Assembly: GCF_000012985.1 (NCBI RefSeq)
Contig: NC_007645.1
Coordinates: 992,001 to 1,056,000, forward strand
Direction: 5' to 3'
DNA length: 64,000 nt
Source: Hahella chejuensis KCTC 2396
Lineage (GTDB): Bacteria; Pseudomonadota; Gammaproteobacteria; Pseudomonadales; Oleiphilaceae
Of this stretch, positions 1 to 8,900 are shown in pieces. Below the pieces are notes generated by a model, which saw nothing but the letters and a program-made list of their open reading frames with translations, did not search any database and was not told the origin of the DNA. Both the position numbers and the translations under genes were made by a program. The first letter of the stretch is position 1, and each line of letters opens with the position of its first letter.

Positions 1-292
1 CCAACAGAAAGTATGCAGGATGCCTTCCGCCGGTCATATTGTTTAACCGGGCAACGTTCAAATACGAACAGGTATTGTATTAAGTCAGAGAAGGAAACGA
101 CAGGCCCAAATGACTCAATGAATCAGTGAGGATATGGCGCGTTCAATGGGGAGGCATGGCTGTTATTCTGGAAGCGGGAAGAGAAAGCCGCCATTGAAGC
201 GGAAGGTGGCGTTGGCCCTGACTTCGCCTGCTACTGGCGTATACTGCTGCCAGTGTATGAGCAGGCGTAAAAGGGGCGCTGATCACGGAAAC
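1..292. other. No supported gene at left edge
   Basis: I see no convincing gene, RNA or repeat here. A 61-codon open frame on the plus strand (134-319) has an unnatural, Cys- and basic-rich composition, no clear ribosome-binding site and overlaps the end of the minus-strand small gene that follows, so I do not call it. Confidence 0.4.
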
Positions 293-586
293 CTAGTTGG
301 TTTCGTTGTTCAGCACTAACGTTCTTTTCCTTTTCACAACAACCTTCGGCGTGTGGGCCGGGGCTGACCTGCCGCCATAATAATGGCCTCGGTCTTCTGT
401 CCTTGCAGTACTTTCAATGGCGGATTTAGACTCGCGTATAAGTTGGCATACTTGAACCGGCGACAGGTGCTTGGGTACCTGGATAGGTCTCAGCTCCACA
501 ATTTCCCCGTTCCGTAGTTCAAAAGCCATTTCGAAACCACTTATATGACGAGCTATATTGAGTTTTGAATCAATGTTCCATTCCAT
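293..586 (-). CDS. Small hypothetical protein
   Basis: I do not recognise this protein. It is about 97 residues, starting MEWNIDSKLNIARHISG, with a balanced composition and a basic tail (VVVKRKRTLVL). No signal peptide or membrane segment is seen. I chose the ATG at 586 because a GGAG lies about 10 bases upstream; a GTG three codons earlier (595) sits too close to that GGAG. The sequence has the look of a short cytoplasmic accessory protein with an N-terminal strand-rich part. Nothing in the flanks gives a function. Confidence 0.45.
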   Translation of the reverse strand: MEWNIDSKLNIARHISGFEMAFELRNGEIVELRPIQVPKHLSPVQVCQLIRESKSAIESTARTEDRGHYYGGRSAPAHTPKVVVKRKRTLVLNNETN

Positions 587-1064
587 GTGATTCACGCTCC
601 GTAGTTTTTCTGGTTATCTAGGGTGTTGCCGGTAGACGAGGTCGCCTCCATACGATTTAAGTGGGCCTTACCAAACCTGGAAGGCGTCCTTTGCTGGAAA
701 ATCGAAGAGGGCGTGAGAGCCTTCCACAATCCTCCAAACAAGACTTGGATGATCCCGCAAGGGGGCGTCCACGAACTGGCCGGAACGGCTAGTATAGTCA
801 CTTACGCGGCGAATAATAACAATGACTGTGTAACAGGATGTATCCCGGCAAAAGCGGCGCCAGGATTATAAGGTGAGCGGCGCTCAGATTAGTTGCGATG
901 CGCCGGTGATTTTTGCGACGAAAATGCGTCGATATGGTAGTTATCTTAGCAGGAATATCTTCTTATTGTGTGGAGGTAATGTAAAAACATGTCAAATGCC
1001 GCCGCTGCGATATTTGCCTGAGCCAGAGGCTGCTGCGATAGGTAATCGCCGCGCCAGAGCGCGG
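587..1064. other. Intergenic stretch without a supported gene
   Basis: Several overlapping short frames occur on both strands (for example 592-801 minus, 623-871 plus, 873-1130 plus). They shadow each other, lack good ribosome-binding sites and have no recognisable motif. The stretch may be a decayed gene or plain spacer; I see no terminator or repeat in it. Confidence 0.4.
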
Positions 1065-1436
1065 TTAAAAATAGACGTCGTCGGGATTGAAGCGGTAGTC
1101 GCCCATGTTCTGTTTGCGCTCCTGGCGTAGTCTGCGAGCTTGCGCCTGAGCTTGCAGGCCCCAAATGCTGACGGCGTTTTCAAGAAGATCAAAGTTGATG
1201 TTCAATAGCGACCCGGCTATCGCATTCATCGCCGCACGGGCTTGTTGAAAGCTGTGATAGGGACCCTGTAGTTTCACCTTTACTGCAGGTTTGCTCTCCG
1301 GACCCGCCAGCGCAATCAAGGTATAAGTGGCGTCGCCTGTATCTTTGATAAATAACTCTACCCGTTGCCGGTCATTGCCCGAGAGGGCGCAGAATTTGGC
1401 GTCGTCAGCAAGAGGGGAACGGTAATCCAGACGCAT
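1065..1436 (-). CDS. Hypothetical protein, 123 aa
   Basis: An unrecognised soluble protein of 123 residues beginning MRLDYRSPLADDAKF. The ATG at 1436 is preferred over a GTG at 1481 because GGGAGA lies six bases upstream of it. The first two thirds look like an alternating strand/helix domain (for example RVELFIKDTGDATYTLIAL); the last third is a Gln/Arg-rich helix (LQAQAQARRLRQERKQ). No signal peptide is seen. It lies downstream of the decarboxylase gene on the same strand, about 120 bases after its stop, so co-transcription is possible. Function unknown. Confidence 0.6.
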   Translation of the reverse strand: MRLDYRSPLADDAKFCALSGNDRQRVELFIKDTGDATYTLIALAGPESKPAVKVKLQGPYHSFQQARAAMNAIAGSLLNINFDLLENAVSIWGLQAQAQARRLRQERKQNMGDYRFNPDDVYF

Positions 1437-1553
1437 AAGCTTCTCCCATAGTGGTACTGCCGGGAAGTTTTTAATGTGCACTGAATTATTTGTTGGCGCA
1501 ATGACATTGATCGAATTTTGCGCTGTTTTACCGTTTTGTAGAAATGCGGCGTC

Positions 1554-3218
1554 TCAGGACGCCGCTACTTTTGCTGTCGGGATGGCGCAGAGGTTACGCA
1601 GCTCGTCCATTCGTTCCGAGAGTATGTCTTCTGCGGCGATGGCGCGTTGCTCTTCGAGGATGTCTTGAAGAATCTCCACTGTCGTCAGCGGATTCGCCAG
1701 CACCACTCTGAATACGACGCAGGCTTGACCATCATACGCGGCGGGATTCAGACGCGTGCGGGACACGAACGCCTTGCCCCGCGCCCGTTGGGTTTTCTGA
1801 ATGCCTTTGGTGATTCGGCTGAGACAATCGTTGATAGCCTGCCGGCGCTCTTCATCGGCGAACTCAAAGGCCTGCCTGACCCAGACGGGATGATAACGGT
1901 AAGTGAGGATATTCAGCTCGGGCTCGCTGACCAGTTCGAAGTCGTCCGCCTGATCGATCATCGCGGCGAAGGTCTTGGCCTTTTCGATACCGAGATCTAT
2001 CAGAATTTCGTAACCGGTGCGGCCGATGATTTTCAAACCGGACTGGATGAGCATGGCCATGCCCGGGCGAGAGCCTTCAAGGGTTTTACTGCCAAGGTCG
2101 CGAGACCCCTGACGAATAATATATTGAGCATGATGCTCAATGGCGTTGCTGGTGGATGGCGTCTTGAACACCACCAGCCCTGCGCCCATGGGCACATAGA
2201 GCTGCTTGTGGGCGTCCATGGTGACGGAGTCAGCCAGTTCGATGCCTTTCAGCAAGTGCTTGTAGTTGTTGGAGAATAAAGTAGGGCCGCCCCAGGCTGC
2301 GTCTACATGGAAGTAGGTATTGAACTCTTTGGCGATGGCCGCCATGTCCTCTAAAGGGTCAATGTTGCCGGTTTCCGTCGTGCCGGCGATACCCACCAGG
2401 CTGATAACGCGGACGTTGGCGTCGCGTAATTTTTCACAGGTGGCGCGCAGGGCCTGTAAGTCTATCTTGTTATTCGCTCCGGTCGGGATGGCGATAATAT
2501 TATCGCTGCCCAAACCAAGCAGGTCGGCGGACTTACTGAGAGAATAGTGGCCTCGTTTGGAGACCAGCACCGCCGCGCCTTCATAACCATAATGCTTCAG
2601 GGCTTTGAACATGCCTTCCCGGCGTACGCCCTTGAAGACGGAGTCTGCGGGAAAGCACAGGTTTCTCGCCACCCACAGCGCCGTGATGTTGGCCACTGTG
2701 CCGCCCGAGCACATGCTGCCCAGCGCCACGCTACTGTTGTGCATCCACTCATGGTAGTAAGCGTCGTCACGGTCATAGACGAGGCGATGCATCATACCGA
2801 TAACTTGACGCTCCAGCGGCGTAAAGGCTTTGGAGGTTTCCGTCTTCACCAGGTTCTGGTTCAGCGCGATCATGATTTTCGACAGCGGCAGCATGAAATA
2901 CGGCAGCGCTGACGTCATATGGCCGATAAAGCTGGGAGAGGCTGTATGCACAGACTGTGAGACGAGCTTATCCAGCAAAAACTGGGTTTGCTCGGAGACG
3001 AACACGGGATCTTCTGGAATGCGGGACTCGGCGAAGTCTTTCTCCATTTCGCTGAGATCTTTTTCCACCGCCACAATGTGATCCTGTAGGAATCCGGCCA
3101 GATTTTGTGAAATTTTCTGGTCGATTCGGCCAAGTGTGGAATTGGGCGCCTCGGGGATGGTGAATACCCGATACATGGTTTCCAAACTGGCTTTGGCGAT
3201 TTTTTTGGTCTTCGACAT
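1554..3218 (-). CDS. panP: PLP-dependent decarboxylase, PanP-like (aspartate 1-decarboxylase)
   Basis: A group II pyridoxal-phosphate decarboxylase of 554 residues, the usual length of the PanP/glutamate-decarboxylase-like family. The PLP-lysine motif is clear: DAHKQLYVPMGAG. Upstream, HVDAAWGGP supplies the cofactor-binding Asp, and MCSGGTVANITALW is the phosphate-binding glycine region. The N-terminal stretch SFIGHMTSALPYFMLPL followed by KTETSKAFTPLERQVIG resembles what I recall of Vibrio PanP, which makes beta-alanine from L-aspartate for pantothenate/CoA synthesis in bacteria lacking the pyruvoyl enzyme PanD. That specificity is inferred from family resemblance; glutamate or another acidic amino acid remains possible. 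Soluble, cytoplasmic. It stands about 230 bases from the next gene upstream, so it may have its own promoter. Confidence 0.85.
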   Translation of the reverse strand: MSKTKKIAKASLETMYRVFTIPEAPNSTLGRIDQKISQNLAGFLQDHIVAVEKDLSEMEKDFAESRIPEDPVFVSEQTQFLLDKLVSQSVHTASPSFIGHMTSALPYFMLPLSKIMIALNQNLVKTETSKAFTPLERQVIGMMHRLVYDRDDAYYHEWMHNSSVALGSMCSGGTVANITALWVARNLCFPADSVFKGVRREGMFKALKHYGYEGAAVLVSKRGHYSLSKSADLLGLGSDNIIAIPTGANNKIDLQALRATCEKLRDANVRVISLVGIAGTTETGNIDPLEDMAAIAKEFNTYFHVDAAWGGPTLFSNNYKHLLKGIELADSVTMDAHKQLYVPMGAGLVVFKTPSTSNAIEHHAQYIIRQGSRDLGSKTLEGSRPGMAMLIQSGLKIIGRTGYEILIDLGIEKAKTFAAMIDQADDFELVSEPELNILTYRYHPVWVRQAFEFADEERRQAINDCLSRITKGIQKTQRARGKAFVSRTRLNPAAYDGQACVVFRVVLANPLTTVEILQDILEEQRAIAAEDILSERMDELRNLCAIPTAKVAAS

Positions 3219-3445
3219 AGGACCCCGCTACCGCTTAATGGCGCTTTCGGGACGCGCGGAGCCGTCCCCGCGTGTCCAGCAACAATATTCCTGGGCTCTG
3301 TCACGCCGCAGGGGGCGGGCTGAGCCGACGCGCAAGTATAGAGGTTGTCAAATACAAGCGCCAGTCGCCCGATATTACACCACTTAGCTGCTGTTTTGCA
3401 TCAATCCGGCATCCTGTCGAGCCCGCTGGTATGGGGCTCGGGGTC

Positions 3446-3727
3446 TTACAATGGCTCTTGTTCGAAGACCGTGATGCGTGCATCCAGGTTTTGCGCCAGT
3501 GTTTGCTCAAGTTGTGAGAGATGCTTGTCCGCTGTCGCTCGGTTGGGGGCCAGGAGAATGATGGTCCACTCGCCGGTTTGCAAGGCGTCCGCCTGTCCGG
3601 ATTCGATAATCGCCAAGTGCGGCTGTCGCCCCAGCTTCTCGCGGACGCCGCTGGTGCGCTGACGTTTTTCCTTTAGCGAGGCGCAGCCCTGCAATTGAAA
3701 CTCTATTCTCACTACGAAGCCATGCAT
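3446..3727 (-). CDS. DUF503 family protein
   Basis: A 93-residue protein starting MHGFVVRIEFQLQGCASLKEKR. The pattern of a hydrophobic first strand, then LKEKR, then a basic helix, matches the DUF503/YlxP-type ferredoxin-like small proteins, which are about 90-95 residues. The biochemical role is not established, although some relatives sit in ribosome-maturation operons. GAGGA about seven bases upstream of the ATG supports the start. It begins 25 bases after the stop of the DsbA-like gene on the same strand, so the two probably share a transcript. Confidence 0.7.
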   Translation of the reverse strand: MHGFVVRIEFQLQGCASLKEKRQRTSGVREKLGRQPHLAIIESGQADALQTGEWTIILLAPNRATADKHLSQLEQTLAQNLDARITVFEQEPL

Positions 3728-3752
3728 GGCGTTATCCTCGTCAAGCTATCCG

Positions 3753-4814
3753 TTAACCCGCGCGGGAGCGCGCCACTGCGGCGTTAACGGCCTCTTCCAG
3801 CACGGCTTCCAGGTTGTCGCCATGGAAGGGCAGACCATTGATGAATATTGCTGGAGTTCCGCGCAGTCCAAGCTCTATGGCCTGGCTTTGCTCTTTTTCC
3901 ACAAATTGCACTGCTTCAGGGCTGGAAGCGCACTCTTCAATTTTGGCCGCGTCGAGCCCCAGGCTTTCAGCGACGCCAGCAATAGAGGCTTCGCTTAATT
4001 TGCCGTCATAGTCGAAGAGGGCGTCATGGAACTCCCAGTACTTATTCTGCTTGCCTGCGCAGTAAGCGGCTTGCGCCAGATAGACGGAGGTTTTGCCAGT
4101 CACGGGGAAATCCACCATGGTCCAGCGTACGTTATCGCTTTGCGCCGCGACTATCTTGCGTAAGGTGTGCGATGCATGCTTGCAATGGGAACAACGGAAA
4201 TCCGCAAACTCGACGATGCTGACCGCCGCCTGCGCATTTCCCCGCACGGGATAACCTTCCAGTTGGAGGTCGGCGACTGGAGCATGGGGCTCTTTCAGGT
4301 TAATACTGAGTTGCCCCTGTTTTTTCAGATTTTCGATAAGGCCATGTTCAGCGCGCTGGATGCGGTCTTTCTGCAGCGCGTCTTTAATGGCGTCTTTGAT
4401 TTCGTAAAAAGGGCGTTGAATCTGTTGCTTGTTAGCTTCGAAAAATTGCGACACTTCGTCGTCGGTGACTGGCTTGACCTCAATCAGTTCGTCGCGGATC
4501 TGCTCTTTAGATACATTGCGCGCCTTCGCCAGATTTTGAAAATGCACCTGAAGCGCGGCGTTTTCCAGAATTTGTGACTTACGTTCAAAAACTTGTTGCT
4601 CCAGCTCGAACAGCGCGGCGGCTTCGGCGTACTGCAGTTGTTCCGGATTATATTCCTGCCCTTGCAAAGTGAATAGCGAATCGCCTGCGGCGGGGGCCGA
4701 GAGGGCGCCTTGAGTAAAACGGGCAGAGTGCAAGAGCGTAGCGATCAAGAGGCCAAGCGCGAACATAATTACGCCGATATAAAGAGCCGGAACCGGTTTT
4801 TTCTGAGTAGCCAT
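3753..4814 (-). CDS. Membrane-anchored DsbA/DsbG-like thiol oxidoreductase
   Basis: A 353-residue protein with three parts. One N-terminal membrane segment spans about residues 11-30. A charged helical region follows (about 60-170; QLQYAEAAALFELEQQVFERK, split here for length), resembling the helical arm of SurA/peptidyl-prolyl-isomerase-like proteins. A C-terminal thioredoxin fold has the active site FADFRCSHC (Cys208, Cys211) and the cis-proline loop LRGTPAIFING. This arrangement fits the COG1651 DsbA/DsbG/ScsC-like group: a periplasmic thiol-disulfide exchange protein held at the inner membrane. The CSHC dipeptide differs from CPHC of classic DsbA, which also occurs in this window at 23903. 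Substrates are unknown. Confidence 0.78.
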   Translation of the reverse strand: MATQKKPVPALYIGVIMFALGLLIATLLHSARFTQGALSAPAAGDSLFTLQGQEYNPEQLQYAEAAALFELEQQVFERKSQILENAALQVHFQNLAKARNVSKEQIRDELIEVKPVTDDEVSQFFEANKQQIQRPFYEIKDAIKDALQKDRIQRAEHGLIENLKKQGQLSINLKEPHAPVADLQLEGYPVRGNAQAAVSIVEFADFRCSHCKHASHTLRKIVAAQSDNVRWTMVDFPVTGKTSVYLAQAAYCAGKQNKYWEFHDALFDYDGKLSEASIAGVAESLGLDAAKIEECASSPEAVQFVEKEQSQAIELGLRGTPAIFINGLPFHGDNLEAVLEEAVNAAVARSRAG

Positions 4815-4850
4815 GAGCGTTTTTGATGGGTCTAGTCTAATTGGTTGATA

Positions 4851-4976
4851 TTAATGTGCTATCGATTGCGATAAATAATTGTTGATCCGCGTCAGGACCT
4901 TGCCTGAGGGCCATGGCATTCTGACAGACCCGTTAGGCTTGCGCCAGTAGCGTTCCGGCTTGTTTTCGGCGATCAT
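4851..4976 (-). CDS. Candidate 41-aa small protein
   Basis: A short frame of 41 residues starting MIAENKPERYWRKPNG and ending in SQSIAH. Its ATG follows a strong purine stretch AGGGGG with four bases between, one of the better ribosome-binding sites in this part of the window. It is basic and Trp/Pro-rich with no membrane segment. It lies between the TetR gene and the DsbA-like gene, on the same strand as both. A short frame with a good start signal can occur by chance, so this is a candidate only. Confidence 0.35.
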   Translation of the reverse strand: MIAENKPERYWRKPNGSVRMPWPSGKVLTRINNYLSQSIAH

Positions 4977-5025
4977 TACGCCCCCTGACGAGCTTTGTTG
5001 AAAGCATGAAGGGAGCCTTTTGTTA

Positions 5026-5679
5026 TCAGCGCTTTGGAATAGGCCCGACTGCGTTAATGCAGAATTCTGCAATATCTATGATGATAGGGTGGTCTGCGGT
5101 GATGGGTGGTTGCATATCGCTGCTCAGGCCGGGAACGTAGGATTTGATCTGTTCGGCGAGGGGGCCGATCAGGGATTCCGCCAAAGCGCCGACCAGTGCG
5201 GCTCCGCTGACTTTAGGGTTCTGTGGACGCAACGCTGCGGAATTGACGCCTTCCGCTATCGTTTGGCTGAATAGCTCAGCATAGGCTTGACGGTAGTTCA
5301 GACGCTCCTGGTCCAACACCGGGTCTACCGGCTCTGCGATCAGCGCATAGGCGAGACGTCGGCCACGCAAAGCGCGGCGCGCGAAGGTGGCGATGGCGAG
5401 ACGCAGGCGGTCATCAATGCCGCCCGGTGTATTGAGAGAGGCGGCGACCTGATCCACTTCGCGTTGGGTGACATGGCGAAAGACTTCGGCGCAGAGCGCG
5501 GATTTGTCTGGAAAGTAGCGATAGACGGTGCCGGTGGCGACGCCGGCGCGAGCGGCGATCGCCGCTACAGAGGCTCCTTTGAAGCCCGCTTCGGAAATGA
5601 GTTCCTCCGCGGCTTTGAACAGGCGCAATTTGATGGTTTCTTTGCGCGCCCGCACTTTCTCTGTTTCTCGGTAAGCCAT
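5026..5679 (-). CDS. TetR-family transcriptional regulator
   Basis: A 217-residue TetR/AcrR regulator. The N-terminal helix-turn-helix is plain: AAEELISEAGFKGASVAAIA then ARAGVATGTVYRYFPDKSAL, about residues 22-65, with the recognition-helix hallmark GTVYRYFPDK. The larger C-terminal domain (about 80-217) is helical and would bind a ligand and dimerise. Such proteins usually repress a neighbouring operon; the DsbA-like gene and the candidate small protein lie downstream on the same strand, and the c-di-GMP gene is divergent. The ligand cannot be read from the sequence. The upstream gap holds a long stem-loop (5799-5851). Confidence 0.88.
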   Translation of the reverse strand: MAYRETEKVRARKETIKLRLFKAAEELISEAGFKGASVAAIAARAGVATGTVYRYFPDKSALCAEVFRHVTQREVDQVAASLNTPGGIDDRLRLAIATFARRALRGRRLAYALIAEPVDPVLDQERLNYRQAYAELFSQTIAEGVNSAALRPQNPKVSGAALVGALAESLIGPLAEQIKSYVPGLSSDMQPPITADHPIIIDIAEFCINAVGPIPKR

Positions 5680-5798
5680 GGAGCGATTGACGCGGTCTGT
5701 TGCAGCAAGGGAAAAGTAAGTGCGTGAAAGTATTACGAAGTTTCAATAAATATAAAAGAGGTTTCCTTCTCTGATGAGTTGTTCCCTGCAGTAATCCG

Positions 5799-5851
5799 CG
5801 ACGGATTTCCCCATGCGGCGTCGAGTTTGCGCCGCATCGGAAAATCCGTCG
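5799..5851. repeat. Long imperfect inverted repeat (stem-loop)
   Basis: Two 21-base arms (5799-5819 and 5831-5851) are complementary at 19 of 21 positions, and one further G-C pair (5820/5830) closes a nine-base loop. The hairpin sits in the divergent gap between the TetR gene and the PilZ-GGDEF-EAL gene. There is no T-run after either arm, so it is not an ordinary intrinsic terminator. It could be an extragenic palindromic element, a regulator site or an RNA structure. I saw no second copy in the window. Confidence 0.7.
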
Positions 5852-5957
5852 TCCAGGAATGTCTGGTGATGCGCGACTTCTATAAATTCGGCGGCCCAAG
5901 GGGCTGGCGGTTGCCGAATCGTGGGCGATGACTAAACTGATCTAAGGGAACCTTCAT

Positions 5958-5978
5958 ATGACGCCCGTATTGTTTTGA
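5958..5978 (+). other. Six-codon leader frame overlapping the next start (TGATG)
   Basis: ATG at 5958 opens a six-codon frame (MTPVLF) preceded by AAGGGA with eight bases of spacing. Its TGA (5976-5978) shares bases with the ATG (5978) of the following 1247-codon gene, which has no recognisable ribosome-binding site of its own. This is the layout of translational coupling, but a frame this short can arise by chance. Confidence 0.35.
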
Positions 5979-8900
5979 TGCAAAACAACAAACGCCAACA
6001 CCCCCGTTATTCGCTGCAGCATGAGGCGCTTATCGTGGCCAAAGGGTTCACCCCTGCTTCCTGCGGGGTGGCCAATATTTGTGCGGGCGGTATGTTGTTG
6101 TCCGACATTGACTCGGAAAAGCTGGCGCATCATTTAAAGGAAAAGCCCGACTGCCGCGTGGAAGTGCATATTTTCTGCCAGTACAACGGCAGCGAGCATC
6201 ACCTCAGGTTGCTGGCCGACTCCCGCAGGGTGGAGGGGCGTAAGGTGGGGATTGAGTTTCTACAGTCTCAGCCTCAGCTGGTGGAAATGATGCTCAAGAT
6301 CCGGCAAAGCGCATCCAATTTGCCTTCCTATACCTCCCGCAGCAAGCGTCAAAAGCTGAAAGAATGGTTTGAGAATGCGGCCGAGCGTCTCATCGGCAAT
6401 CTACTGGATGCATACTTCGCCAATATCGAAACCGAGTTGAACACCCGCATCGCCTCCAGCGCGGTATTGCGTGACATCAATGCGTTCCGGGACGCGAAAG
6501 TCCTGTTTACCCAGGGGCGCAAGAAATTCAAAAAAGATTTCATCGAGCATTGGCATCAGGAACTGGATTTATTATTCGGAGCCCGCCCCATGGGCGAGTG
6601 GACGTCCAGCGAGTTGGAGCTGGTGGATAAGTCTCAGTTTGAAGACTGGTTGGAAGTGCAGATGGTGGCGACGGCGGTGGCGAATCGGCAGCGCACCCGT
6701 CTGTTCATGCTGAACCAGATGCTCAGTCAGGTATCGGGTAAGGATATTGATGATCGCTGGAATCCGATAGGTCCGGCGGTGCTCTGTCAGTGCCTGCATT
6801 ACGCCGTCAACTCTCTGCAAACGCCAGATCCCGCGAAGCCGGTGCTATATCTGGCCTTTGAACGCTTGCTTACGCGGGAGTTGGGAGAGTCCACCGACGA
6901 ATTTATTGATATGTTCAAGTCGCATGGTCTTAAGGCCGTGCCCCTGGATCAGATGCGCACTAACTGGTCAGAAGGCCGCGCCAAACCCCGTTCGCCGGCG
7001 CCAAAAGTCATTGAAGGCGCTGCTTCCGAACTGGAAAGTTTGGACTTCTCTCATGACGCGCCGCTCGCCTCGGCGCCTTTGCATCCCAGAATGCGGGCTC
7101 CTCGCGGCAGCATTCTCAGCTTGGTCAGAATGCAGCGAGGGGGCCATACCCCTGCACGCGGCGTTTCGGAGCCTGGGGCGGATTACGAATACGGCGCAAC
7201 CCAGCTATTGCAGGACTTGCAGCAAAACCAGCGTGAGCTGTTGGGTTCTCTTGCGCAGCAGGATGGAACCATCCGGGAAGTCGTCGAAATTATGGCGGAA
7301 GGCGGGCGTGTGCATATGCCTTCCGACTCTCAGGAAGTCTGGGACCGCGTTGACCTCGTAGATCGCATTTTCGCTCCCCTGTCTTCGCGCAATATGCCCA
7401 CTGAGCTTAAAGGGCTGATCAACCAGCTGCGTATGCCGCTGCTTTTTTTGCTGCTGAAAGACAGCACTTTTCTGGATGACAGCCGGCACCCCGCCCGCAG
7501 CGTGCTCAACCACTTTATGGCGCTGGCTTCTGCAGACCGGGTTTCCAGCAAGAGCCTGGAGAAAGTGCTTAATGAAGTGATTGATGAGCTTTCCGCAGGC
7601 CGCTTGGATGCGGCGTTGCTGGAGTCGGTGTCCGGTCGCCTGGAGCAACTGGTGGAACGGCAGGAGCGGGCCTTTGTCCGCAACGCGGAACGCATTGCTA
7701 AGACCTGTGAGGGGCGTGATCGACTGAAGCGGGCGCGTAAAGCGGTATCCCGGCGCATCAGCACTCTGTTGGCGAGCGCTCAGGTGGCGGATGTAGTACT
7801 GGAGTTGCTGGCGGCTGGCTGGGAAAACTTCATGGTGTTAGCGCTGTTGAAAGAAGGCGGCGATAGCGACAGCGTGGCGGACTACTTCGCCGTTATTGAG
7901 CAGTTGCACGATTGGCTCGGCAAAGATAACGACAGTGAAGACCTGGCGTTTGAGCGTGAGCTTGAAGGCCCCGCTATGCTGGATTTGATAGAAAAAGAGT
8001 TAGCCAGTAGCCCGGACCCTCAAAAAGCTTCCGCCGTTTGCAAAAAGTTACGCGCCATATTTGCAGATGATTTGGCGGTTACTTACACTTTGGTCGCCAC
8101 TTACCCCACTGACGAAGAAGCCGATGAAACCGGCGCTGAGAGCAATTCTGAGCTGGCGGAACGCTGGCAGGAAAGAGCGCACCAGTTGCAGGTCGGGGAC
8201 TGGGTGGAAATGTGCGAGGCGGACACTACTCAACGCATGCGTCTGGTGTGGGTTGGAGAGGATGCTTATAAATTTGTCTTTCTTACCCCCCAGGGTTTAC
8301 ATGAGGTGCACTTGGACTATAGCGATTTGGTGACAAAGATGGATCGGGGGCAGCTTGCGCGTGTGCAAGAGGGAGAAGTACCTTTTGTCGATCAAAGCCT
8401 TTACTCAATCGTCCAGGACCTTTACCACAAGATGGCCATTCAGGCCGTTCACGACCCGCTTACCGGGTGTATGCACCGGCACGAATTCGAAAAGCAACTG
8501 CAGTATCTCGCCACCTGGGTGAAAAATAACGACGAAACCGCTGCGCTGATTGTTTTCGATATTGATCAGTTCGGCGCTATTAACAGCAACTATGGCAACG
8601 CTATTGGCGACCGGCTGTTGCGCGACTTCAGTCTGCTGGTCGATAGCTGGCTGGATGAGTTGCGAATTGAGCTTAAATTGGGGCGTATTGGCGGTAATGA
8701 ATTCGCCCTTTTAGTTTCTCCCGCCAGCCAGGACGTTGCGTTAGACGCGGCGGAGCGTGTATGCAAACAGTTTTCCAAGCATCGGTTTGAAGCCGGGGAA
8801 GGGCACTTCTCAGCTACTCTCAGCGTGGGTGTAGTCATGATCAACGGCGGCGGCACTGACGCCAGCGCTTTCCTGAATCACGCCAGTCTGGCTTGCCGCT

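Noticed and set aside
134-319. 61-codon open frame at the left edge
   Set aside because: Odd Cys- and Arg-rich composition, no convincing ribosome-binding site, overlaps another candidate.
623-1130. Open frames of 82 and 85 codons on the plus strand
   Set aside because: They overlap minus-strand frames of similar size, have no family motif and no good start signal.
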